The notes beneath the pieces were generated by a model. The model was not told where the DNA came from. It saw only the letters and a list, made by a program, of their open reading frames with translations, and did not search any database. The translations under genes were made by a program, and so were the position numbers. Below are positions 6,580-12,679 of a DNA stretch of 12,679 nucleotides, piece by piece. Origin of the DNA: Hyphomicrobiales bacterium (lineage in GTDB: Bacteria > Pseudomonadota > Alphaproteobacteria > Rhizobiales > JAUVMS01); assembly GCA_030600135.1 (NCBI GenBank), contig JAUVMS010000041.1, forward strand, positions 1 to 12,679, written 5' to 3'. How positions within the stretch are numbered: position 1 is the first letter of the stretch; each line of letters starts with the position of its first letter.

Positions 6580-8643
6580 CTACAGCGTTCGGCAGAGCCT
6601 GAGGGCGTCGAGCACCGCGGCGTGTATGTTACGGCTCGCGACGGCATCACCGATACGATAGAGCGAAAAGCCTTCGCCTCGCTGCCCGAGCGGCTGGGGT
6701 TCGCCCGCGAGCAACGCATCAATGTCGGTCACTCCGTCGTTGCGCGAACGCCCGCGCAGATCGTGATAGATCGCGTCGGCCGGCAACGTACCGTGTTCGA
6801 CTATCACCTCATTGGCCTCCCGTGCACTTGGCGCACCGGTCACCTCGTTTTCGAAATGCGCGGTCAGTCGGTTGCCTGCTTTGGTGACCCGAACCAATCG
6901 ATCATCCGGCTCGACCTTGATATCAAGCTCATAGAGCCGCCGCTTCCAAATAACCCGTTCGCTGTAGGTGAGTTCCGCCGCAAGTTGATCGTCCAACGTG
7001 ACGAGGCAAACCTCCGCTCCCGCCAGTCCCAGGCGTTCGGCGCAAGACGGCGCGGTGTGCCGGCCTGTGCCATCGTAGACGATGACCTCAGCCCTCTCGA
7101 TTGGTCCCCTCACCATGGCATCCCATGCGCTTGTGCAGTGCTCCGCTCCATCCAACCATTCCAAGTCCGGCACGCCCCCGGTGGCGATGATGACGACGCC
7201 CGGAGCTTCCGTTAAAACATGATCCGGCTCGGCAAAGGCGTTCAAGCGAAGCGAGGCGCCAAGGCGCTCGATTTCGCTCACCCGCCAATCGACGATGCCG
7301 ACGATGTCCTTGCGCCACGTCGCGCCCGCCGCCATGCGAATTTGTCCGCCCGCCCGGTCGGCGGCTTCAAAGACTGTTACGTCATGCCCGCGTTCGGCGC
7401 ACACGCGCGCTGCTTCAAGACCCGCCGGCCCGGCACCGACAACGACGATTTTCCTGCCAGATTGCTCGGCCCGAGAAATTGTATGCGGCAGCTGCAACTC
7501 ACGGCCCGTCGCAGCATTATGAATACATGTCGGCCGGGTCACTCCCATACAATAGGTCATCCCCACGCAGGGCCGGATTCGCTCTTCCTCGCCGGCCTGC
7601 AATTTTGCAACGATATGCGGATCGGCGATGTGCGAACGCGTCATGGCGACCATGTCGAGCAGCCCTTGTTCGATCGCATGGCGCGCTGTGGCAACATCGG
7701 CGATGCGTGCCGCGTGGAATACCGGCAACGCCACTTCCCGTCTGAAGGCACCTGCCTTTTCGAGCCACGGCGCGATGGGCGAGGCCATGCCGGGCATATT
7801 GTCGACGGCAAGCGCGATTTCAGTGTCCATACGCCCGTAGATGGCGTTGAAGAAGTCGATGCAACCTTCCGCTTCGAACAACTTTGCGATGGCAAGGCAA
7901 TCATCGAAGCCAAGGCCGCCCTCGAATGCTTCGTCGACGACAAACCGAAACCCGACAATGAACTCGTCGCCGACCTGACGGCGGATCTCTTCGTGAACCA
8001 TCAAGCCAAAGCGGCACCGGTTCTCAAGCGAACCGCCAAATCCATCGCTGCGCTTATTCGTTGCTGGGGAGAGAAATTGTCCGATGAGGTGCGCACCCGA
8101 CAGCGTTTCGATACCGTCAAGCCCGCCTTCCTGACATCTCTTGGCCGCCAAGCCGAACGCGGTCACAACTCGGTCGATGTCGTGTCGGTCCATCTCCTTG
8201 GGAAAGCTGCGATGGAGCGTTTCGCGAAGTGGCGACGGCGCAATGGTTGGCAACCAATTGTCCGAGTAAGGTTCGCCACGTCTGCCGAGATGGGTGATCT
8301 GCACCATGATGGCCGTGCCATGGCCATGCACCCGCTCCGAGAACTGTTGCAGGTAGGGGATGATTTCGTCGCTTCCGACATTGAGCTGCTGAAACACCGA
8401 TGGCGAGTCCGGTGCAACATTGGACGACCCGCCGAACATTGTGAGCGCAATCCCGCCCTTTGCCTTTTCCTCATGGTAGCGCTGATAGCGCTCCTTCGGC
8501 ATGCCGCCCTCTTCAAGGCCGCAAGCGTGGCTCGTGCTCATAACCCGATTCTTGAGTGTTAAATGCTTGAGCTGGAACGGTCGCAGCAGCGGATCATCAT
8601 GGCGTGCGCCTTGGCTCGCTGGTGTCGGGCCTGGCTTGCTCAT
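6580..8643 (-). CDS. NADH:flavin oxidoreductase, 2,4-dienoyl-CoA reductase / trimethylamine dehydrogenase type
   Basis: The 687-residue two-domain flavoprotein starts with an Old-Yellow-Enzyme TIM barrel that binds FMN (about residues 16-350). Visible barrel motifs are LKNRVMSTSH (30-39), QITHLGRRG (115-123), GAHLIGQFLSP (183-193) and RSDGFGGSLENR (198-209). A cysteine cluster follows at Cys359, Cys365 and Cys373. Then comes an FAD/NAD(P) domain with VVGAGPAGLEAAR (401-413) and TVFEAADRAGGQ (423-434), ending with IGDAVASRNIH (664-674). The family normally carries a 4Fe-4S cluster linking FMN and FAD, with four Cys spaced C-x2-C-x3-C-x11/12-C. Here only three are present and the spacing differs. 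The start at 8643 is preferred because AGGGA (8651-8655) lies 7 bases upstream; a TTG at 8658 is an alternative. Family members oxidise methylated amines, reduce enoyl compounds or demethylate stachydrine-type betaines. The substrate here is unknown. Confidence 0.92.
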   Translation of the reverse strand: MSKPGPTPASQGARHDDPLLRPFQLKHLTLKNRVMSTSHACGLEEGGMPKERYQRYHEEKAKGGIALTMFGGSSNVAPDSPSVFQQLNVGSDEIIPYLQQFSERVHGHGTAIMVQITHLGRRGEPYSDNWLPTIAPSPLRETLHRSFPKEMDRHDIDRVVTAFGLAAKRCQEGGLDGIETLSGAHLIGQFLSPATNKRSDGFGGSLENRCRFGLMVHEEIRRQVGDEFIVGFRFVVDEAFEGGLGFDDCLAIAKLFEAEGCIDFFNAIYGRMDTEIALAVDNMPGMASPIAPWLEKAGAFRREVALPVFHAARIADVATARHAIEQGLLDMVAMTRSHIADPHIVAKLQAGEEERIRPCVGMTYCMGVTRPTCIHNAATGRELQLPHTISRAEQSGRKIVVVGAGPAGLEAARVCAERGHDVTVFEAADRAGGQIRMAAGATWRKDIVGIVDWRVSEIERLGASLRLNAFAEPDHVLTEAPGVVIIATGGVPDLEWLDGAEHCTSAWDAMVRGPIERAEVIVYDGTGRHTAPSCAERLGLAGAEVCLVTLDDQLAAELTYSERVIWKRRLYELDIKVEPDDRLVRVTKAGNRLTAHFENEVTGAPSAREANEVIVEHGTLPADAIYHDLRGRSRNDGVTDIDALLAGEPQPLGQRGEGFSLYRIGDAVASRNIHAAVLDALRLCRTL

Positions 8644-8686
8644 CACCTCATCCCTCAATTGCGCCGAACGAGCCGAACGGCAACAG

Positions 8687-8708
8687 AACCTCGCGGACTG
8701 ACGAGGTT
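8687..8708 (-). promoter_or_regulatory. Inverted repeat, candidate operator or leader hairpin
   Basis: Arms AACCTCG and CGAGGTT, 7 bases each and fully complementary, flank an 8-base spacer. The element lies 44-65 bases upstream of the flavin oxidoreductase ATG. It overlaps the proposed -10 box and could bind a dimeric repressor or fold in the 5' leader RNA. A chance occurrence is possible. Confidence 0.35.
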
Positions 8709-8733
8709 AGTCAGGTTGCGGCGAGGCCGGCAA
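8704..8733 (-). promoter_or_regulatory. Possible promoter for the flavin oxidoreductase gene
   Basis: On the minus strand TTGCCG (8733-8728) and TAACCT (8709-8704) are separated by 18 bases and lie 60-90 bases upstream of the start. The match to the sigma-70 consensus is modest, so this is a weak call. Confidence 0.22.
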
Positions 8734-8841
8734 GTTAGAATTCGCGGGGCCGTGGCGAAGGATGAAAAACTTTGCCGGACGAGCAGCCCACGCAGGTCTC
8801 TGCGTCGTCTTCCGGTATCGGGCGGCGAGGGGCGCTGCGCG

Positions 8842-10731
8842 CTACTTGTGTTTCTCGTCTTCCTCATCCGGATGCACGGTCTCATATCCGTGCAGCACCT
8901 GCTGGGGCTTATTCTGGTCCTCCACCAACTCATCGAGCGTGCGGTGACAAGCAATCTCATGGCCGCTCGAGGGCACGCGAATGGGCGGCATGACTTTGTC
9001 ACACGTGCCATCGATCGCCACCGGGCAGCGATTGTAGAAGGGGCATCCGATCGCCGTCATCTCGACCGCCCTGGCGATGCCGGCGGCGGCCTCACGCGTC
9101 TCCATGGTGGCCTCGAGCCAGCCAACCCGGAGTTCCGGCACGGATGTTATGAGCAGCCGCGTATAGGGGTGAAACGGTGGCGTGAGCACTTCGTCCGTCG
9201 GCCCCTGCTCGACGACACGACCGGCATAGAGCACGACGATATCGTCGGCGAACGAGGCAACGGTCGACAAATCGTGGCTGATGAACACGAACGAGACGCC
9301 GGTCTCCTTGCGCAAATTCGTCAACAGTTTGATGACATTTGCCCCGACGATGGTGTCCAGTGCCGACGTGACCTCGTCACAGAGCAACACCTCGGGGTTC
9401 GCGGCAAGCGCGCGGGCAAGATTTATCCGCTGTTTCTGCCCACCTGAAAGTTCGCCTGGAAAGCGATTGGCAAATACCGTCGGCAGCTCGACCATCTGCA
9501 GAATCTCGGCCACGCGTTCACGTTTCTTCCGGCCCTTGAGCCCGTGATAAAATTCAAGCGGTCGGCCGACGATATCTCCAATGTATTGCTTGGGGTTGAG
9601 TGCCGTGTCAGCCATTTGGAAAACGAACTGCACCCGCCGCAACTCATCTCGCTTGCGATCTTCGAGCTTTGCTTCCAGCTCCGTTCCGTCAAGAATGACT
9701 TCGCCCTCCGCTGCCGGCAGCAATCCCGCCATGACACGGGCGAGTGTCGACTTTCCGCAGCCAGATTCACCAATGACGCCTACCACGTGGCCGCGCTCAA
9801 TCGAAACATTTATGTCACGCAACACGGTAACCATCGGGGTGCCATCGGGATTGAGCCCATACCCCGCCGTTACATCTTTAACTTCCAGCGCAGGCACGTC
9901 GCGTCGATGCTCACCCTCTGTTGCCTCTCCAAGGCCGGCGGTCGGTGCTGGGCGAACAGCAGCCATCAGGCGTCTGGTATAAGAGTGACCGGGGTGGCTG
10001 ATAATCTGCTCGGCCGAGCCCTGCTCCATGACCTCGCCGCCATAAAGAACAACGATATGATCGGCAATTTGTGCAACGACAGCGAGGTCGTGCGTCACAT
10101 AGATTGCGGCCGAACCTTCTTCTCGGATCACCTTCTTAAAGGCTTTCAGCACTTCGATTTGAGTGGTGACGTCAAGCGCCGTCGTCGGCTCGTCGAGAAC
10201 CAACAGGTTGGGTTTGCTGACCAACGCCATTGCCGCCATGAGCCGTTGCAACTGGCCGCCCGAGACCTGATGCGGATAGCGATAACCGATGCGGTCAGGT
10301 GCAGGCAGCTCGAGCGCGTGATAGAGTTCTTCCGCCCGCTTCGTTGCATCGCCCTGCCGCATGAAGCCATGAATGACCGCCGACTCGGTGACTTGTTCGC
10401 CAATCTTCAAGGCCGGATTGAACGTCGCCGCAGCACTTTGCGCCAGGTACGCCACGTTTTGACCGCGCATACTTCGCCGATCTTCCGGCCCTAGCGCAAT
10501 CATATCCTTGCCGTTCAATAGGGCTTCGCCGCCGGAAAAGTAGAGACCGGGTTTGGTGTAGCCGAGCGAGGCCAACGAGATCGTGGTCTTGCCCGATCCC
10601 GACTCGCCAATGAGCGCAACGACCTGTCCAGGTTGCACCTCGAAGCTCACGCCCTTCACGATTGGGATGGGCGGTTTGCCATGTGGGCGGGCTTCAATCT
10701 TGAGTTCACGGGTTTCAAAAAGTGCTGTCAT
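8842..10731 (-). CDS. Peptide/nickel/opine-type ABC importer, fused double ATPase (DppD-DppF-like)
   Basis: The 629-residue protein holds two complete ABC ATPase domains, so one chain supplies both nucleotide-binding sites that DppD and DppF provide separately. Domain 1: Walker A GESGSGKTT (42-50), signature VSGGQ (156-160), Walker B LLVLDE (176-181) and switch His214. Domain 2: Walker A GESGCGKST (321-329), signature LSGGQ (428-432), Walker B VLLCDE (448-453) and switch His486. The C-terminal oligopeptide-transporter extension contains the Cys-rich CPFYNRCP (563-570), Cys577 and Cys595. A charged tail (DEEDEKHK) ends the protein. The frame stays open upstream to 11529, but that extension is antisense-like noise inside the permease gene. 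The real start is the ATG at 10731, which overlaps the permease stop by one base (TGATG). Both domains look catalytically intact. The substrate cannot be inferred from the ATPase. Confidence 0.95.
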   Translation of the reverse strand: MTALFETRELKIEARPHGKPPIPIVKGVSFEVQPGQVVALIGESGSGKTTISLASLGYTKPGLYFSGGEALLNGKDMIALGPEDRRSMRGQNVAYLAQSAAATFNPALKIGEQVTESAVIHGFMRQGDATKRAEELYHALELPAPDRIGYRYPHQVSGGQLQRLMAAMALVSKPNLLVLDEPTTALDVTTQIEVLKAFKKVIREEGSAAIYVTHDLAVVAQIADHIVVLYGGEVMEQGSAEQIISHPGHSYTRRLMAAVRPAPTAGLGEATEGEHRRDVPALEVKDVTAGYGLNPDGTPMVTVLRDINVSIERGHVVGVIGESGCGKSTLARVMAGLLPAAEGEVILDGTELEAKLEDRKRDELRRVQFVFQMADTALNPKQYIGDIVGRPLEFYHGLKGRKKRERVAEILQMVELPTVFANRFPGELSGGQKQRINLARALAANPEVLLCDEVTSALDTIVGANVIKLLTNLRKETGVSFVFISHDLSTVASFADDIVVLYAGRVVEQGPTDEVLTPPFHPYTRLLITSVPELRVGWLEATMETREAAAGIARAVEMTAIGCPFYNRCPVAIDGTCDKVMPPIRVPSSGHEIACHRTLDELVEDQNKPQQVLHGYETVHPDEEDEKHK

Positions 10732-11732
10732 CACACCATTTTCTTTGCAAGACCGCCCCCCGCTTGCGCGGAGATATCGTCGACGATGAGGTTGATGGAA
10801 ATCGTGAGTGTCGCAATCGCGATCGCCGGCATGATCGGCGCGATGGAGCCATAGCCAAGGCCTTGGAGATTTTCTCGCACCATACTGCCCCAATCCGAAA
10901 TCGGTGGCTGCACGCCGAGGCCCAAGAAACTCAAACTCGAGATGAACAGGATGATAAATACCAATCGCAGGCCGAAGTCGGTCGCCAGCGGCATCGCCGC
11001 ATTCGGCAAAACCTCGCGTGTGATGATCCACCACAGCCCCTCGCCCCGTGCTTTGGCCGCTTCGACGAAGTCCTGCACCATGATGTCTTGGCCGAGCGCC
11101 CGTGAAATCCGAAACACGCTCGAGGCGTAGATGATGCCCGCTAAGACGATGAGCAATGGTATGGACGATCCGAACGCCGCAATGACGATCAGGCCGAGCA
11201 TGATGCTCGGGAAAGAAAGGATCGCGTCGTTTATGCGACTGATAATCGTATCCATCCAACCTCCGGAGACGGCTGTGCCAATGCCCAGAATGATTCCGAT
11301 GACATAGGCGAGTGTCGTCGCAGCAAACGAAATGCCGATGGTTGTTCGTGCGCCCCAAACGATACGCGAAAATATGTCGCGCCCGAGGTAATCGGTACCG
11401 AGCCAGGTCTGTTCGTTGGGCGTCATGAACGTCGGGTCGTCGATCGGATTTCCGGCCAGATCGTCCTCGATGAATGCGGCTTCGTGGTAGGGAGCAATAT
11501 AAGGTCCGACAACGGCAATGATCACCCAAAATGCCACGATCCCCGTTGCCAACCAGCCGATCCAGGAGAGCCGAATGCCCTGCTTTGGCGGTGCGTCTGG
11601 CAACTCGTCATATATGCTCGCGTCTTCCTGGCCGGTGCCGATGCCCTCTGCCTGTTCGGCCCTGGCGACTTCGCCGCGCGCCGGCTGGCCCAGTGTCAGA
11701 TCGACGTCTCGATCGCTATTGCCGTTCGTCAT
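10731..11732 (-). CDS. ABC importer permease, DppC/OppC-like
   Basis: The 333-residue inner-membrane protein has a long, charged, cytoplasmic N-terminal segment (about 1-55), then a first membrane helix at about 58-77. The family motif TWLGTDYLGRDIFSRIVWGA spans 109-128. Five further hydrophobic segments follow. The cytoplasmic EAA loop, DFVEAAKARGEGLWWIITRE at 221-240, docks on the ATPase. The ATG at 11732 is chosen because it overlaps the stop of the upstream permease in an ATGA, which suggests coupled translation. The frame remains open 26 codons further upstream, but that part lies within the other permease gene. The length and motifs are typical of DppC-type permeases, with a somewhat longer N-terminus than usual. 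The protein pairs with the neighbouring DppB-like subunit and the double ATPase. Confidence 0.93.
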   Translation of the reverse strand: MTNGNSDRDVDLTLGQPARGEVARAEQAEGIGTGQEDASIYDELPDAPPKQGIRLSWIGWLATGIVAFWVIIAVVGPYIAPYHEAAFIEDDLAGNPIDDPTFMTPNEQTWLGTDYLGRDIFSRIVWGARTTIGISFAATTLAYVIGIILGIGTAVSGGWMDTIISRINDAILSFPSIMLGLIVIAAFGSSIPLLIVLAGIIYASSVFRISRALGQDIMVQDFVEAAKARGEGLWWIITREVLPNAAMPLATDFGLRLVFIILFISSLSFLGLGVQPPISDWGSMVRENLQGLGYGSIAPIMPAIAIATLTISINLIVDDISAQAGGGLAKKMV

Positions 11733-12676
11733 TTTGGATGTCTCAATCGTGGGTTGGAGAGAATGGAGGCGATATCGGCGATCAGTATCAAGATCACATA
11801 TGTGCCACAAAAGATCATGGCGCAGGCCTGCACCAGCGGTAGATCTCTCGTCTGGACACCATCCACCATCAACTTTGCGAGGCCCGGATAGGCAAAGATC
11901 GTCTCGACGACAACGACGCCGCTAACTAGGTAGGCGAGGTTCAGCGCCACCACGTTGACGATCGGGCCAACTGCATTGAGCAATGCGTGCCTGAGGATGA
12001 TCCGCTTTCGCGGGATGCCCTTGAGAATGGCCATCTCGATGTAGGGCGAATTCATGACGTTCAGCACTCCGGCGCGGGTCATGCGGATCATTTGCGCCGA
12101 TACCACGAAGGTGAGCGTCAGTATCGGCAGCGCCAACGCCCGCATCAGTTGCCAGAAATCTTCCCGTCCGCTGAGATAGGAGATAGCGGGAACCCAATTG
12201 AGCTGGACGGCCAAGATCAAGACCAGGAAAGTTGCGATAAAAAATTCGGGCACGGCGATAAGGCAGAGCGTAATGAACGTCATGGAGCGATCAATCCAGC
12301 TCCCGGGAAACATCGCCGCCACAAGGCCAAGAAAAATCGATAGCGGCACCGCCACCAGGGCAACGAGCGCCGTCATCAAGACCGTATTGAAAAGCCGGCC
12401 TTCGATCAGACTCGCGATCGTCGCGCCACCGGCCTTCGAAATGCCGAGATCGCCCGTTGCCATTCGACTGAGCCAGTCGAAGTATTGGACGATGGCCGGT
12501 CTGTCGAGACCGAGTTCTTTGCGAAGGGCCGTAAGTGATTCCGGTGTCGCCTGCTGGCCGAGAATGATTTGCGCGGCGTCACCCGGCAGCACCTGGGTCA
12601 TTGCGAAAATGAGAACCGAGACCACCCACAGCAGTGCAATGCCAATTCCGATTCGGCGAAAGACCATTCGCCACAT
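11729..12676 (-). CDS. ABC importer permease, DppB/OppB-like
   Basis: The 315-residue integral membrane protein begins with MWRMVFRRIGIGIALLWVVS and an N-terminal helix ending in the family motif FAMTQVLPGDAA (24-35), the FxLxxxxPGDP-type signature of DppB permeases. The LRKELGLDRP and YFDWLSRMATGDLGIS segments (51-80) are also typical. The EAA loop is at about 213-235 (EMAILKGIPRKRIILRHALL). The last segment, VVVETIFAYPGLAKLMVDGV (255-274), is the usual family ending. The length is normal, so the protein is probably complete. The start lies three bases from the window edge, so its ribosome-binding site and any upstream gene cannot be seen. The solute-binding protein gene may lie just beyond. 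Substrates of this transporter class include di- and oligopeptides, opines, nickel and small modified amino acids. Confidence 0.92.
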   Translation of the reverse strand: MWRMVFRRIGIGIALLWVVSVLIFAMTQVLPGDAAQIILGQQATPESLTALRKELGLDRPAIVQYFDWLSRMATGDLGISKAGGATIASLIEGRLFNTVLMTALVALVAVPLSIFLGLVAAMFPGSWIDRSMTFITLCLIAVPEFFIATFLVLILAVQLNWVPAISYLSGREDFWQLMRALALPILTLTFVVSAQMIRMTRAGVLNVMNSPYIEMAILKGIPRKRIILRHALLNAVGPIVNVVALNLAYLVSGVVVVETIFAYPGLAKLMVDGVQTRDLPLVQACAMIFCGTYVILILIADIASILSNPRLRHPK

Positions 12677-12679
12677 GAA

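Larger units (their letters stand above)
8644..8841. other. Intergenic leader between the ABC ATPase gene and the flavin oxidoreductase gene
   Basis: The 198 bases between two same-strand genes hold no convincing open reading frame. They contain an inverted repeat (8687-8708) and a weak promoter match, so the oxidoreductase may be transcribed separately from the transporter genes. No clear terminator hairpin with a T-run follows the ATPase stop. Confidence 0.5.

Noticed and set aside
7219..8562. Plus-strand open frame of 447 codons
   Set aside because: It is fully antisense to the flavin oxidoreductase, which has strong motifs along its length. It reflects GC-rich codon bias on the opposite strand.
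10732..11529. N-terminal extension of the double ATPase by 266 codons
   Set aside because: The extension overlaps the DppC-like permease in another frame and has no domain. The ATG at 10731 starts a normal ATPase and overlaps the permease stop.

Overview
The window reads as a chromosomal stretch of a fairly GC-rich proteobacterium. Gene content and protein style suggest an alphaproteobacterium, but no marker gene is present to prove it. Two minus-strand gene clusters flank a short plus-strand gene pair. Most of the window concerns uptake and redox breakdown of a small, probably nitrogen-containing, organic compound. The substrate cannot be named from sequence.

Left part (1-3870, minus strand): a compact operon, in transcription order, of two diverged CrtI/phytoene-desaturase-like FAD oxidoreductases (2254-3870 and 696-2267) and a GcvT-like aminomethyltransferase that runs off the left edge (1-699). 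The ORFs overlap by 14 and 4 bases, so translational coupling is likely. Directly upstream on the same strand (3927-4163) is the 3' remnant of a class-III aminotransferase of the glutamate-1-semialdehyde aminomutase type. It appears to be the last piece of a gene that once headed this operon.

Middle part: a secreted or membrane-anchored von Willebrand A protein of the DUF1194 family (4243-5127, minus) abuts the remnant. A divergent intergenic region (5128-5341) follows. Then comes an adjacent plus-strand pair, a GNAT acetyltransferase (5342-5803) and a class-I glutamine amidotransferase (5804-6523), with no base between stop and start.

Right part (minus strand): a two-domain flavin/FAD oxidoreductase of the 2,4-dienoyl-CoA reductase / trimethylamine dehydrogenase type (6580-8643), with an atypical three-cysteine cluster motif. 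Upstream of it is a peptide/opine/nickel-type ABC importer: permease (11729-12676), second permease (10731-11732) and a fused double ATPase (8842-10731), overlapping by 4 and 1 bases. The solute-binding protein is not in the window and may lie off the right edge.

Working model (inference): the importer brings in an N-substituted or N-methylated compound, the flavoproteins oxidise it, and the GcvT-like protein passes a one-carbon unit to tetrahydrofolate. The GNAT and amidotransferase proteins may act on amide or amine groups. No mobile element, CRISPR array, tRNA or rRNA was recognised.
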